From: Imbricaverruca yamaguchii
Lineage: Eukaryota > Arthropoda > Thecostraca > Neoverrucidae
Assembly: GCA_034440575.1 (NCBI GenBank)
Contig: JAOTOL010001613.1
Coordinates: forward strand, 2,057,501-2,121,500
Length of the DNA: 64,000 bases
Reading direction: 5' to 3'
This document shows positions 12,776 through 25,575 of the stretch, in pieces. The translations under genes and the position numbers were made by a program. Each line of letters begins with the position of its first letter. Positions within the stretch are counted from its first letter, which is position 1. The notes beneath the pieces were generated by a model. It searched no databases. It was not told the DNA's origin and worked only from the letters and a program-made list of their open reading frames with translations.

Positions 12776-13063
12776 GTGTCTGGGTGCAGTGACGGAAAAA
12801 TCTGGGTGGAGAGGGAGAGAGTGCCAGGAGAGAGAGACCAAAGTTCAAATACCGGTTCTGCCAGCTCTCGTTTGACAATGGGAAGCTCGCATGTGACCTC
12901 AAACTTCGTGCTTTCTCAACATGTACCACAGTGTTCTACGTTCTACAGGGCAAAGTTTTCTATCCACAGACGAGCGACAGGCCCACTCGTTACTCACCGC
13001 CGGTTAATTCCTTTAAGCACCAAGAGGTGTCTGCAGCGTCACGAGAGGTGGATCACAGCCTGT

Positions 13064-13725
13064 ATGACCAGTGTGATAACGTCACAGGCAGTATGACTAC
13101 GTCACAGCCTGCATGCCAACGGCACATCCAGTGTGACAATGTCATAGCCAGTGTGAGAACGTCGCAGTCAGTATGACAGCGTCACAGCCTGTATGACTAT
13201 GTCGCAGTCAGTGTAGCAACGTCACAGCCTGTATGACTATGTCGCAGTCAGTGTAGCAAAGTCACAGTCTGTGTGACAATGTCACAGCCAGTCTGGAAAT
13301 GTCACAGTCAGGGTAGCAACGTCACAACCAGTGTGACAACGTCGCAGTCAGTGTAACAACGCCATAGCCAGTGTGACGTCATATCCAGTATGACTACGCC
13401 ACAGCACGCATGACAACGTCACAGCTAGAATGACTACGTCACAGACAGTATGACGTCACAGCCAGTATCACAACGTAACAGCCAGTATGACAGCGTCACA
13501 GCCAGTGTGGCAACGTCACAGACGGTGTAACAACGTTACAAACGGTGTGAAAACGTCACAGCACGTATGACAATGTCACAACTAGTATGTGGGACCGTCA
13601 CAGACAGCATGACAACGTCACAGACAGCATGACACCGTCACAGCCAGTATGTAGGAACGTCACAGCCAGTATGACACCGTCACAGCCAGTATGTGGGACC
13701 ATCACAGACAGCATGACAACGACAA
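13064..13725. repeat. About 20-bp minisatellite with TGACGTCA-like units
   Basis: More than 30 copies of a unit close to CAGTATGACAACGTCACAGC, with length varying around 18-22 bp. Some units are shortened to TATGACGTCACAGCC (for example near 13450), which creates a perfect TGACGTCA palindrome. Confidence 0.9.
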
Positions 13726-13825
13726 CGTATCACCATGGCTTGTCATCAGCTGCGCGTCGTTCCCATGAATAAAGATGGCGGCGCCCTGGAAGCAATGCCA
13801 AGCCAATGCTTGGGCCCCAGGGATG

Positions 13826-13992
13826 CGGAGTCGGAGCCGGAGTCGGAGCCGGAGCCGGTGCCGGAGCCGGAGTCGGAGCCGGAACCGGAACATTTTGTCC
13901 GGAACCGGAGCCGGAGCCGGAGCCGCCGGACATTTTACTCAGAGCTGAGTCGGAGCCAGAGCCGTCAAAAGCATGGCGGCTCCGACTCCGAA
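13826..13992. repeat. GGAGCC hexamer module, copy 1
   Basis: Runs of GGAGCC/GGAGTC are broken by two conserved spacers, a CATTTTGTCCGGA phrase and a GCCGCCGGACATTTTACTC phrase. It ends in GGCTCCG. The whole arrangement recurs at 14557-14727. Open frames of Glu-Pro or Gly-Ala dipeptides across it are repeat artefacts. Confidence 0.9.
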
Positions 13993-14556
13993 AGAGGTGT
14001 AAATTAAGCAAGATTAGCAAACGTGAAATGAACACATTATACCTACTAAGGTATGGTATGATATGGTATGAAAACGCATTTTAAAAGCCAAAATGATTAA
14101 ATACGAGTAACATGCCAAAATATCATCAAATAATGGTAAAATAACCAATAACCATATTCTAGACTCAGTAGTCAATGCAATAGTTCCATGTTTAGTTTAG
14201 TTAAGTTCATTGTTTCCACCATCAACAGGTTGTTGTACCTTATTAGATATGAGGTCAAACATTGCAATTTACAACAATGGTGTTCCTTGGACCGTTCACG
14301 GGATGGGGAGTGTTGTTGATTCGAGTCTCCCCTCTTCTGATTGCCACACTACGGCACGAAGCGAGCGTCTGTTTACGAGGGAATAACACCGAAAAGTGAT
14401 TTGGAAGGGGGCGGGTGTTTATTTAGAGATGGATACAGGGTTTATATGGGAAAGTTGCTTATAATTGTCTGAAGTTTGCGCCTCTGAGTGGTCGCGGCTA
14501 ACTTTTTTTAACATCCCCCTAGCTCTTACTTAATGGATCGATCACATTTGAGATGT
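13993..14556. other. Spacer between two GGAGCC modules
   Basis: AT-rich to mixed sequence. I see no gene or repeat. Confidence 0.5.
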
Positions 14557-14727
14557 ACGGAGCTGGAGCCGGAGCCGGAGCCGCCAGATCCGGTACATTT
14601 TGCCCGGAGCCGGAGCCGGAGCCGGAGCCGCCGGGACATCTTACTCGGAGCCGGAGCCGGAGCGGGAATACTTTCCCGGAGCCGGAGTCGGAGCCGGAGC
14701 CGTCCAAATTTTTCCCGGCTCCGCATC
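14557..14727. repeat. GGAGCC hexamer module, copy 2
   Basis: Same layout as 13826-13992: hexamer run, CATTTTGCCCGGA, hexamer run, GCCGCCGGGACATCTTACTC, hexamer run, GCCGTCCAAA, then GGCTCCG. The matching spacers show that the two loci are copies of one module and did not arise as independent hexamer expansions. Confidence 0.9.
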
Positions 14728-15500
14728 CCTGTTGGGCCGGCTGCTGTCCATTGAGGTCCTGTCCGTCAGCCTTGAAGTGCAACATGTTCGTTACGGAAAA
14801 AACATCGCACGCACCATTTGTATGTACTGGAAGTTGTTATAGTGGTTAGGGAAATCCTCAGCGAGCATAGAGCGAAGCCCGACATCCCATGTTCACTCGC
14901 ATATTACGCGAGCTTTATGCGAGGCCTAGCGCATTACTGGGATCGCAAGGCGGACATGGGCCTGAATAATTAGCTCATCGGTTATCATCTGGAAAGCGCC
15001 GCCGATCGCCGCGACCGTTAGCTCCCATCCGCGCGGGAAGCATACACACCTCCCAGCGGGAGCGACACACCTCCCAGCGGGAGCGACACACCTCCCAGCG
15101 GGAGAGACCGACTGCCGCCGGCGGCGGCGCCAGTAAATCATTCAGAGGCACTGCATCAGCGCGCGAGTAGGCACCACACGATCTGTCCGATATTGCCCGG
15201 CTGTCCGGGGTTGCCGGACCCCGGGCCGCGTGCCATGCGACGCCTCGCTCCGGACGGTGGCTGGCCAACGCCTCGTGACGGCGGCCGTCCAACACCTCGT
15301 CACGGCAGCTAGTCAACGCCTCGTGACGGCGGCCGTCCAACACCTCGTCACGGCAGCTAGTCAACGCCTCGTGACGGCGGCGCCTCGTGACGGCGGCGCC
15401 TCGTGACGGCGGCCGTCCAACACCTCGTCACGGCAGCTAGTCAACGCCTCGTGACGGCGGCGCCTCGTGACGGCGGCCGTCCAACCCCTGGTGACGGCGA
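14728..15500. repeat. GC-rich spacer with 21-bp and mixed minisatellites
   Basis: A 21-bp unit containing CACCTCCCAGCGGGAGCG occurs three times at 15044-15105. From 15250 to 15500 a composite array alternates CGCCTCGTGACGGCGG, GGCCGTCCAACACCTCGTCA and CACGGCAGCTAGTCAA blocks. No gene is supported. Confidence 0.8.
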
Positions 15501-16140
15501 CGTGCCTGCGTGGTGCGGACATTGCGTGACGCGTGATTGATTGAGGCACGAGGCCTCGCGGCTGGGCCGGTTTGTGTTCAGCGCGCAGATGCCGGTCCCC
15601 ATGCCCGTTTGCGGCCTGAACTTGATTCGGCTCAAACGCTGACAGTAGAATGGGAGTATACGATAGTGCTTGCAGATCGGAAGTGGCAAATGCCACCCGG
15701 GAAAGACTATCAGGACGTGCTCCATCATCGAGCGCCTGGAAGCAAATACATCGCCTGATTCGACATATTTTCGTTATTGTTTATGTAGTTCCACTTGCAA
15801 ATGTTCAAACTAAGTCACATAGACCCAGCAACAGAACATTTTTAGGCCTATTTTGCTATGGAAAGGGCCATAAAATATGAATTACATGCAAAATACCGAA
15901 ATGGATATTGCAAATACGAAAGCAAGAAGGCATAGATCGCTTCCTGAAATTGCTTTACAGGGAGTGACATCAACCCATTAAGGATCAGAGGTGCATCCTT
16001 TGCAACAATTCACTCACTGTTTCGTTGCCAAGCTTTATATCTTAAGTTGGCGCTATGCAATTGTCATGCAGCACAGCACAATAGGTGCAAAATTGAGATA
16101 ATTCCTTCTCAGTTGTTTGGAACATGGTCTGGTGCTAACA
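15501..16140. other. Gene-free spacer
   Basis: No recognisable gene, repeat array or transposon end. Confidence 0.5.
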
Positions 16141-16205
16141 ATGTCGAGATGGTCTAGTGGTTGGCGCTCTGGTCCTGTACCGCTCGGTTCCGGCACCCGG
16201 TCTAG
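16141..16205 (+). other. tRNA-like remnant next to a 12-bp array
   Basis: TGGTCTAGTGG resembles an A box, and GGTTCCGGCACC about 35 bp later resembles a weak B box. This could be the truncated head of a tRNA-derived SINE. It runs straight into the minisatellite at 16193. The B box is poor and no tRNA fold was checked. Confidence 0.3.
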
Positions 16206-16575
16206 CAGCAGATTTCGCAGCCGATTTCGCAGCCGGTCTGGTATCCTGTCAGGCAGCCGGTCTGGCAGCCGGTCTGGTATCCGGTCAGGCAGCCGGTCTG
16301 GTAGCTGGTCTGGCAGGCGGTCTGGTAGCTGGTCAGAGAGCCGGTCTGGTATCCGGTCAGGCAGCCGGTCTGGTAGCTGGTCTGGCAGCCGGTCTGGTAG
16401 CTGGTCTGGCAGCCGGTCTGGTAGCTGGTCTGGCAGCCGGTCTGGCAGCCGGTCTGGTAGCTGGTCTGGCAACCGGTCTGGTAGCTGGTCTGGCAGCCGG
16501 TCCGGCAGCCGGTCTGGCAGCCGGCCTGGCAGCCGATTTGACAGCCGGTCTGATAGCTGGTCTAGTCGGTTTTAC
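16193..16575. repeat. 12-bp minisatellite, about 30 copies
   Basis: Units are variants of GGCAGCCGGTCT and GGTAGCTGGTCT. Because the period is divisible by three, all frames stay open on both strands. The apparent Ser-Arg and Pro-Asp-Arg repeat proteins are artefacts. Confidence 0.95.
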
Positions 16576-19500
16576 AGCGGCAATTTGCTCTTCCGTCTAG
16601 CAACTCTTGATCCTTCCAAGTCGATCCTTGCTGCATCTAAACATTCCAGACATGAACTAAACAAGTACATCGAAGAACTTTTATTGTTCATAAAAATTAG
16701 TTTCAATCAATTTTCACAGCTTTTTAGCGCAAAATAATTGCTTCTTGGTGGTGAGAATTAAACGATTTTAGACGGATCGCTTCAGTATAATTTTCCTTAA
16801 ACTATTTTATTTTCCGAAACATATATCCCAATAGATGGCAAGTAACAAGTCAGTCGGTGCGCGTGCGTCCAATTCATGGGGTGTGTTGTGAATACTTACT
16901 AGTCGTGCGGTGTGAGCATGTCAGGAGTATCAGGTACGGAATGATAAACTTGGTTGACATCGATTAAGTATACTTTTGTTTGTTATTTTGTCTGCTGTTG
17001 CTCAGGAAGTTGGCCTACAACCACATCCTTCGCTAATTTAACCATGGTGACAATTCGCTCTCTGGCATTAATTCGTCGGCTGCCATACACAGTAGAGCTG
17101 AGTGTAGTCTCCACGTAAATCAGAAAGCGTATTGCAATTTACTGATAGGTCTGACCGCTTATTTACTCAATATCTTGCAAAGCACCTCGTCAGGATGCAC
17201 CGCTATACTTGCAACATGTGTACATTATGCATGCCAGGTTAAATACAATCGCATGGTTACGTTTTTTACCGTCTCCAGCTTATGTACAATTCATAGACAG
17301 GCTGAACAACGCTGAAAATCGCACTCTGATGAATGCAACGCTTTAAAATAATGAAGCGTGTCATGGTCTGATGATCGCACGGACCATCATGCCTGCATCG
17401 CTAGCGACTGTAGCGCTGACAAGAGTGCTGCACCCTACACTTATTTCCTCTGTGCACACAGTGACTAGCACTTCTCGCACGCGGCTTCCCCGCGGCTTCC
17501 CCGCGGCTTCCCCGCGGCTTCCCCGCGGCTTCCCCGTGCATCCTCGGAGTCCACATATCAGTCGGCCTGCCACAGTCCATTTGCAGCGACCCACCCCGTC
17601 CTACTTCCGTCATTCTGAAGTAGCCCAAACCGTCCTTACTCCGTCCCTCCTAATTGGTCCACCCCGTCCTGTCTCCATTTCTTTCCCCGCCCTGCGTCCA
17701 TCCCCCCAAGGTGGCCCAACCGCCCCCTTCAGTCACTCTGAACAGTGATCCACCCTGTTCTGCACCCGTCCCTCTGAGTAGTGACCCCGTCTTGCTGCAG
17801 GCTGTCCGCAGCGCCGGTTGCCATGCTGGACTTACGCCCGCCACTCGGATCGCTGCCGACCCGTGAAGTGCGTCACTATAACTCCCTCCGGAAGGTCAGC
17901 GTTGACAGCTGATCATAGTTGACATTGAGACACGGCTTGGCAGCAAGTTGCTTCGACCATACCTGTCATTGCTGTGATCAGGTGCGCCTTTTCAACAGAG
18001 TCTGGTGTCGTACTTTACGAGCGACCGAGTCACGGAGATGGTCACCCTCCCACAAATATTTGCAGATGAAAGAACATTAAACTTAAATCATCTCCATCCT
18101 GCAGAGGATATAGTGCTTGAGGTCCTACGTCAGCACTGCGACCTGGTGCGACCAGAAACGGTGTTTTGAAATCGAAAAAGCTACATCCGCCGAGCGCAGC
18201 TGACGGCCACAGATGACCGATGTGTTCACCTGTGCACGACGCCACGCCGGCGGCAAAAAGTTCCGCCCGAGCGGGCTAAGCTCATCGAACTCTGAGCCCA
18301 ACTCGTATCGAAGTTCAAACAAGCAGCTTGATGATTATTACCGCACGGCGGTGGGGCTGGTCGATAGCGCACGCTGCACAGCCGATGAAAATGCCCAGCG
18401 GACGCCATCGCATCAGCACAGGTCACACATCGTCAAAATGTCAAAATGGGCGCTGCCATGCCGGTGTGGACCAGTGAGCAGGCCGCCCATCTGTGGACCA
18501 CAAGTGGAAGCCCTTGTTCATCTGCAGGCCATCCAGGCGCCTCAGAGCAAGTCCGAGAATGTACATCGGGTGGAGCATCCAAAAGTCGAAGATGAGCGTT
18601 TGGTCTGATGCGGCCCTGGTTGAGGCCTGTTTAACCTTAGCGACAATTTCACCCGCCCACAATATTTGTACAAGTTCAAGTGTGCGCGTTATGATTCGAT
18701 AGGCATTTGGTATAACGTGTGACACTTCCCAGCTGTGACAGAACTGTTGCACTGATATATAATTTTGGCCAGATCGCATTCGCTGTCGTCAACCGGGAAA
18801 CTAAGGGTTTCACTGTCATTTATGTCAGTTGTGGCTTACCTATAAGCATATATAGGTATCTATATGAGTAATGGTCAGCTGTTGCCGACCATTTCTTATA
18901 TAGAGACCCCAGTGGCCACGTCTTACTACCTCATTTGCAATCGCTTTAACAAATAGCTGGCTACTATCATTCCATGCATACAATGTACATCATAGGCTCC
19001 ATGAATAGCAGAAATATCATTCGAAGAGCTCCTTCCTCTCATTCTTTGGAACACCAAAGACCGAATAAAGACGTTGCTGCTGAAGAAGTCACCGTCTGGC
19101 AAGCACTGTCATTCCCAATACCTCCTTGTGATACCACAGCTAATTCAAGGAATATTTACGGATCCTTCATTGTTGTTTTTTGGGTCGCAAAGCTAACTTC
19201 ACGTATTCTAGTCATGAATGCAGTATGTATCCAGAGTTTGAAGAGTCGTGTGCGTTGACTGTCATCGGAGCTGGCATTGTCCTGGAACAAAACTTAGCGT
19301 AAGATGGCCTTTAACGGTATGAATTATAAATGTTTTGATGAGAACATGCTTTTAATCTTAAGATTAGACACAGCAGTCCTTGGGTGCTTCGTGCCAGAAC
19401 TCAGAGTGATTCATACCTTTGTTGAATCAAAACTTCGTTGAATCAATCAATGCCGTGTAAATGTAAAATTTGGAAAAAATTTGAGTGGCAGAGAGTGTTA

Positions 19501-20127
19501 GGAATTGCAAATGTAATGCGTGGTAATCTGTTCAGCTGTGCTTTTGCACACCGCAAGCTGATCAAGACGCTAAACAACATATATAAAGTAAATAATCTTC
19601 TGTATGTTTCAGCACTGTTTGTGCGTGGAACAGCGAGCCACTAGGCCTCTATGGTTGACGTGTAGCAGCGAACAGACAAGCACGACTCGACAAATCCAAG
19701 CACTTATGAAATTCACCGAAATAACTCAGACAATGAGAACAATGGCTCGCTTTTGCTGATTCGTTTTGCGCTGTGCCATGCCATTTTTTAGGTGCACAGC
19801 CGCCACAATATTAGGGTATGTCAAGCAGGCCGCTTGAACTCCGCGACAACGGCAAGGTCCGTGGCGCTCAAAACGTCGCATTTGTTGGTTAACTACTTTA
19901 TTTCACTTTTCTTTTCTTTTCATACGGACAGCTAATTTACCCACTGATAGCTTTAAAGGAATTTATGGTCTCTTCTTCAACAGAGGGGCGAGAAGGTTTG
20001 TTATCGGTTTACGGCAAACATCAAAGAGTTTAGACGACGGATTAAAGTTTATGGAACAGTGCTTGTTAAGCAGCTTGATATCGCTAATAACAGTGCAACG
20101 CTCGATGCGCCAGATGAATGAGAGCTT
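16576..20127. other. Gene-poor spacer
   Basis: An 11-bp repeat (CCCCGCGGCTT, about 5 copies) sits at 17480-17536. The minus-strand frame 18441-18779 has codon-like composition around 18480-18620 and a possible acceptor AG upstream, but no family I recognise, so I do not call it. The rest shows nothing. Confidence 0.4.
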
Positions 20128-20817
20128 GCTGGATATGCCCCGGAATCGAAGGCATCCGTGTTGGATACGCCACGGAGTCGAAGGTATCCGCGTTCCATAC
20201 GCCCCGGAGTCGAAGGTATCCGTGTTGGATACGGCTCGGAGTCGAAGGTATCCGTGTTGGATACGCCCCGGAGTCGAAGGTATCCGTGTTCTATACGCCC
20301 CGGAGTCGAAGGTATCCGTGTTCTATACGCCCCGGAGTCGAAGGTATCCGTGTTGATACGCCCGGAGAAGGATAGGGGTACGTGTTCCCGGAGTGAAGAC
20401 GTGTAAGAACTGTTGACCCGAGTCGAAGGTATCGTGTTCATACGCCCCGGAGTCGAAGGTATCCGTGTTGATAGCCCGGAGTCGAAGGTATCCGTGTTTA
20501 TAGCCCGAGTCGAAGGTATCCGTGTTCTATACGCCCCGGAGTCGAAGGTATCCGTGTTTATACGCCCCGGAGTCGAAGGTATCCGTGTTCTATAGAGTTA
20601 TACGCCCCGGAGTCGAAGGTATCCGTGTTCTATACGCCCCGGAGTCGAAGGTATCCGTGTTCTATACGCCCCGGAGTCGAAGGTATCCGTGTTCTATACG
20701 CCCCGGAGTCGAAGGTATCCGTGTTCTATACGCCCCGGAGTCGAAGGTATCCGTGTTCTATACGCCCCGGAGTCGAAGGTATCCGTGTTGGATACGGCTC
20801 GGAGTCGAAGGTATCAG
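20128..20817. repeat. 32-bp minisatellite, about 20 copies
   Basis: The unit contains CCCCGGAGTCGAAGGTATCC, then GTGTT and CTATACG or GGATACG, total 32 bp. The middle (20355-20520) is disturbed by single-base losses that shorten units. Detached diverged units occur at about 21315-21395. It is not a CRISPR array: units abut with no unique spacers. Confidence 0.95.
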
Positions 20818-22650
20818 TCAGCGGCGCATAAACCTGCCAACTCTCCTACCAGCGTAGGTGACAGAAATTGACTAAAACTGTGCAATTGTTGTGACAGATA
20901 ATAATTATTCGAAGAAGGAATAGTAAAGAAGATATATCGCTTCAGAAAAGAAGATATATCGCACATAAAGAAGATATATCGCTTCAGGAAAGACATTTTA
21001 TCGCAAATATATTTCATGTTCAGTTTATTTTTGGTTATTTTACAAACTATTCGTTGATATTGCGGTAAATTACCACTGCAACTTCGGAACAGGACGTTTG
21101 GCAGATCTAACGCTTTTGGGACAGATCCCGGTGCACAATACCGGCTGCACGAAGCCAGCTCCATAAGGCTGAACCATGGCGCAGCAGGCTGTCACATATA
21201 CGCCGTGACAGTTGATAGGGTTCGAGTGCGGTTTCGAAATTGACAGATTTGTGGGTTTCAATGCTTATAGGTGACATTCATGACGTGTTGTGCACCTCCG
21301 GTACTACCAGTGCTGAATGCGCCCCGGAATCGAGGGCATCCGTGTTGTATACGCCCAGGATTCGAAGGTGTTCGTGTTGGATTGTACATGTAACGTTTCC
21401 ACGGTCACACGCCTTTAAGCATTCATGAACTGCAAAGTCAATCGCAGATGGGCTGCATCCACCAAACTGCATCTCTACCACTACTGGTGAAAGGTATGCG
21501 TCCATGGCTTGGAACACAGTCACTGGTAGCCCCGACGCTCTCACTGAGACGGCCGTGTTGCGGCTGCGGTACGAATTTCACGGAATAAACTGGTGGGGGA
21601 CTGCTACAAAACAATTCTTCGAACAAAGGCTGAAGGTAATTCCGAGGGACACCTTGAGCTGAATGCTGACAAGAATACACAATAAAATATCATGCATTCC
21701 TACGAATGACGAGGGCAGGCTTGAGACCTCGGAGGAAAATGTCAGGAAGGTTTCAAAAGTGTCATGGATGGATCAGGTCGGGTCGGGTCGGGTAGGATCT
21801 TGTTCAACACATCAACGTTTCATTCAAATATACTCGGGAACACTTGCGCTTGGGGCGCTCATGCCCCCCCCCACACTCCCCGACGAGCATATTCAATCTG
21901 TCGTTCAGCAAGCGTACCATTGATGCCAACATGAACTGTCCCGAAATGCTTCATAATCATCAGGATTGCTCACTGCATAACGTTTTCGATTTCACGATAG
22001 CACACCATAATTTTCCCCTCGGTTGAGGTAATCTGAACTCCATTATTAATGAAGGTACACGAGAGGATGACATAACAAAATGTGTGCTGTACGCCTTTTG
22101 GCGAAATGGAAACAACGGTGTTTCACGGGCGGAAGGGAGCGCTTCACCATAAACACTCGCACATTCGCAGATGATTGTTCGCGCTTGCAACACGCCGGGT
22201 GAGGAGGGGGAGGGGACCTGGTGAAGTGCGGCCGGCACACCAGATCTCGCAAGTTCAGAACGTTGGAGACACCGAACTTTTCGGCTAAGTTGCGGGGGGA
22301 GGGGAACTTCAGCTAAGGTCGATAATGTCCGAGAACAGATATGCCCCAGATTGGCCAAGATCACCTGTCAAATTTGTCGGTTCGGTAATCTTGCCCGTGC
22401 TTTGATAGGGTTTCCACATAATGGATTCAGTTATCATGTATCACTCATATGCCATGCGGATCATCCATGCCCAGTGTGGGGAAGATGGAAATGACAACAA
22501 CGCAGCAAAATCGTGCTGTTCTCAGGCATACTACTATTAATGCTTAATTCGAATTGGTAATTGTTTCACTTTGAGTAGTTTCTAATCGGAAGAAAAGGAT
22601 GCGGGCGCCGAATTAGCGAAATGTTGAGAACATATGAACAGAGGGGCGGG
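20818..22650. other. Spacer with stray units of the 32-bp repeat
   Basis: Two or three diverged units of the 20128-20817 array lie at 21315-21395. A GGGTC pentamer run is at 21776-21796. Three closely spaced AAGAAGATATATCGC phrases occur at 20928-20985. No gene is recognised. Confidence 0.5.
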
Positions 22651-23460
22651 GAGGGGTGGGAGAGCCTTCATCGCAGCGTCAAGGAAGAGCTGTACTCAGC
22701 CTAAGTCCACGGAGAGGTGCTTCCGGCATCCACAGTTCTAATAGTGAGCATGGCAACGAAATCGACCGCGAAATCGACATCGACACGCGACGACGGCATG
22801 CAGTAACGATACCTGTTGTGTCAATCCGGGGGCCGGCGGCGTCTTCACGCGCCGTTCACTCAACACAGTGCACACACCGCGCTCACACTTTCGACACTCA
22901 CGAACACTCCGCGATGCACGCAACGCCGTCACACCGAGCGCCGAGTGCGCCGCATCGCGCGCGACGCGTCTGTCCAGACCCGGCTGGACGTGCGAATAGT
23001 CGCGTCTCTCGAGCGCTATCGCGGCTCACTCTATCGGAGCTGTCTGATCCGTCCGACGTGACGATTACACGTCACAGGCGCACTGCCGTGACGGTACGAG
23101 TCGTCTGGCCGTCCGGCGTCACGACGATTACACGTCACAGACGCAGTACCGTGATTACTCTCGACGATTACACGTCACAGGCGCACTGGCGTCGTGACGG
23201 CACGAGTCGTCTACCTCTCGAGTCACCGCCCGTCGTGCTCGAGAGGCGGCAGAGACGCGGAGCGCGGCTCCTCAGGTCGGCCGCTGGCGGGAGCCGGCAG
23301 CAGGACGCTCCGATCACCGTCGGCCGGACCACTGGCACAGGCGTCCCGTCCGCCCGTCGGCCGCGTCGGTACCGACGCGTGCGTCCCGCGTGTCGTCGCC
23401 GACGGCCCGCTGTTTACCGCCTGTACAGCGCAGCCGCGCAGCTTCCTGCGGCGCCCCGAG
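22651..23460. other. GC- and CpG-rich spacer with a ~60-bp repeat
   Basis: From 23061 to 23215 the phrase GACGATTACACGTCACAG recurs three times with GTGACGG-ACGAGTCGTCT between. The 379-codon plus-strand frame that covers this region has no domain and runs into the next minisatellite, so I reject it as a gene. Confidence 0.5.
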
Positions 23461-23735
23461 TGATGGGGATCCCGGTCCCGGACACCGGGGCCACTCGGGT
23501 CCAGAGTATGGGGATCCCGGACCCGGACACCGGGGCCACTCGGGTCCAGAGTATGGGGATCCCGGACCCGGACACCGGGGCCACTCGGGTCCAGAGTATG
23601 GGGATCCCGGACCCGGACACCGGGGCCACTCGGGTCCAGAGTATGGGGATCCCGGACCCGGGCCCGGACACCGGGGCCACTCGGCTCCAGAGTATGGGGA
23701 TCCCGGGCACGGACGACGGGGCCACTCGAATTGGC
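23461..23735. repeat. 45-bp minisatellite, about 6 copies
   Basis: Each unit contains ATGGGGATCCCGGACCCGGA and GGGGCCACTCGGGTCCAGAG. One unit carries an extra CGGGCC. Period 45. Confidence 0.95.
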
Positions 23736-24090
23736 TACGGGCATCTTCCGGCCCGGGCCGTAGCCTGGAGGCGACCTGTTCGGAAACAGATATGACCCGG
23801 CCAGGGCAAGGGCCTGATTTGCATCGTACATGGGGTAAGTGATGTGGAACGTGGCGCGTGCAGCGCAATGTACACCCCGGTCGGGGTATGGCGGTCGATG
23901 GCGGTCGCCTGATTGAGGTACGGGGATCATCCCGCCGGGCACGGAGATGATCTGACCTTTGCGCCGAGGTCACCTAGGTAGGGAACGAAGCCGGCCTGGT
24001 CATTGCGCTGAGTTGTGAGGTGGTTCACCCGGTGGCAATATAGAGAAGCCATCACGAGAACACCATCAGCCACACCCTACTGAATGGCAA
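23736..24090. other. Spacer between 45-bp arrays
   Basis: No gene or repeat is recognised. Confidence 0.5.
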
Positions 24091-24690
24091 TCGTGGAGTC
24101 CCTGGAATTACCTCTGCACACTGTGGACCAGCTGGGAGATCCACCGCCGTAATTACCTCTGTACACTGTGGACCAGCTGCGAGATCCACCGCCGTAATTA
24201 CCTCTGCACACTGTGGACCAGCTGCGAGATCCACCGCCGTAATTACCTCTGTACACTGTGGACCAGCTGCGAGATCCACCGCCGTGATTACCTCTGCACA
24301 CTGTAGACCAGCTGCGAGATCCACCGCCGTAATTACCTCTGTACACGTAGACCAGCTGCGAGATCCACCGCCGTGATTGCCTCTGTACACCGTAGACCAG
24401 CTGCGAGATCCACCGCCGTGATTGCCTCTGCACACTGTGGACCAGCTGCGATATCCACCGCCGTAATTACCTCTGTACACTGTGGACCAGCTGCGAGATC
24501 CACCGCCGTGATTGCCTCTGTACACCGTAGACCAGCTGCGAGATCCACCGCCGTGATTGCCTCTGCACACTGTGGACCAGCTGCGAGATCCACCGCCGTG
24601 ATTGCCTCTGTACACTGTGGACCAGCTGCGATATCCACCGCCGTAATTACCTCTGCACGCTGTGGACCAGTTGCGAGATCCGCCATCGTA
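24091..24690. repeat. 45-bp minisatellite, about 13 copies
   Basis: Units contain GTAATTACCTCTGTACACTG and GACCAGCTGCGAGATCCACC, period 45. Variants alternate AATTACC/GATTGCC and TGTGGACC/CGTAGACC in blocks, which suggests higher-order duplication. The sequence is unrelated to the other two 45-bp arrays. Confidence 0.95.
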
Positions 24691-25120
24691 ATTATCTTGG
24701 CGTATTGCAGATCCGCCGCGATATCCACTTCCGGGCACACATCCAACCCTCAATCCAGAGCGGCAGTTTGATTGAGTTATTGGGCTGATAGCATTATCGA
24801 TCGAGGAGCCCGGCGCTATTTTACGAGGTACTCACCCCGTGGAATGCCGTCGATAAAGATGGTCAAGGTGGACGGCTAGTACTGGCATCGCACTCGTCCA
24901 TCCCACCGAGCTGGGAAACCTCCACCTTGACCTCACTCCGGCGCTTCTGTGTGGTGGCTGTGCAGAGGTTGACTATGAACTGTCCCTGGTGAGGGAGCCC
25001 TCTGACTGTCTGGTGTTTGTGTCAGTGTTGATACAGGCCCAGCGGTGTTGTTTCGTCGTAGCGTTCGTCATCTGTCAGTGTCGTGCCCTGCAGAATGCAC
25101 GGATGAGCTGACACGACGTC
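24691..25120. other. Spacer
   Basis: No gene is recognised. Confidence 0.5.
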
Positions 25121-25575
25121 TGTGATTTGTGGGGATGACCGCGATAGAACATCGCCATGAGTGGCGTCAAAGCTACACACCCAGAATGTAACACGTCTGT
25201 GATTTGTGGGGATGACCGCGATAGAACATCGCCATGAGTGGCGTCAAAGCTACACACCCAGAATGTAACACGGCTGTGCTTTGTGTGGATGACCGCAACA
25301 CGGCATCGCCATGAGTGACGTCAAAGATACACACCCAAAATGTAACGACGGCTGTGATTTGTGGGGATGGCCGAGACAGAGCATCGATATGAGCTACGTC
25401 AAAGATACACACCCAGAATGTAACGGCGGGTGCGATTTGTGGGGATGGCCGAGACAGAGCATCGACATGAGCTACGTCAAAGCTGCACACCCAGAATGTA
25501 ACGGCGGCTGCGATTTGTGGGGATGGCCGAGACAGACCATCACTGTGGGCGACGTCGAAGGTATACATCCAGGAT
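25121..25575. repeat. 77-78-bp satellite, 6 copies
   Basis: Units begin at about 25121, 25198, 25275, 25353, 25431 and 25509 with TGTGATTTGTGGGGATG or a variant. Later units change ACCGCGATAGA to GCCGAGACAGA. Confidence 0.93.

Noticed and set aside
16053..16737. Ser-Arg-rich, RS-domain-like 206-codon frame
   Set aside because: A 12-bp minisatellite artefact. The same array is open in other frames and on the minus strand.
18441..18779. 112-codon minus-strand frame with coding-like codon use
   Set aside because: I could not assign a family, and the overlapping plus-strand frame is equally long. Possible exon but unsupported.
20128..20817. CRISPR-like array (32-bp repeats)
   Set aside because: Units are directly adjacent with no unique spacers, and the context is a eukaryotic genome.
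22656..23795. 379-codon plus-strand open frame
   Set aside because: It lies in CpG-rich DNA and its second half is translated 45-bp minisatellite. There is no domain, and overlapping long frames exist on the other strand.
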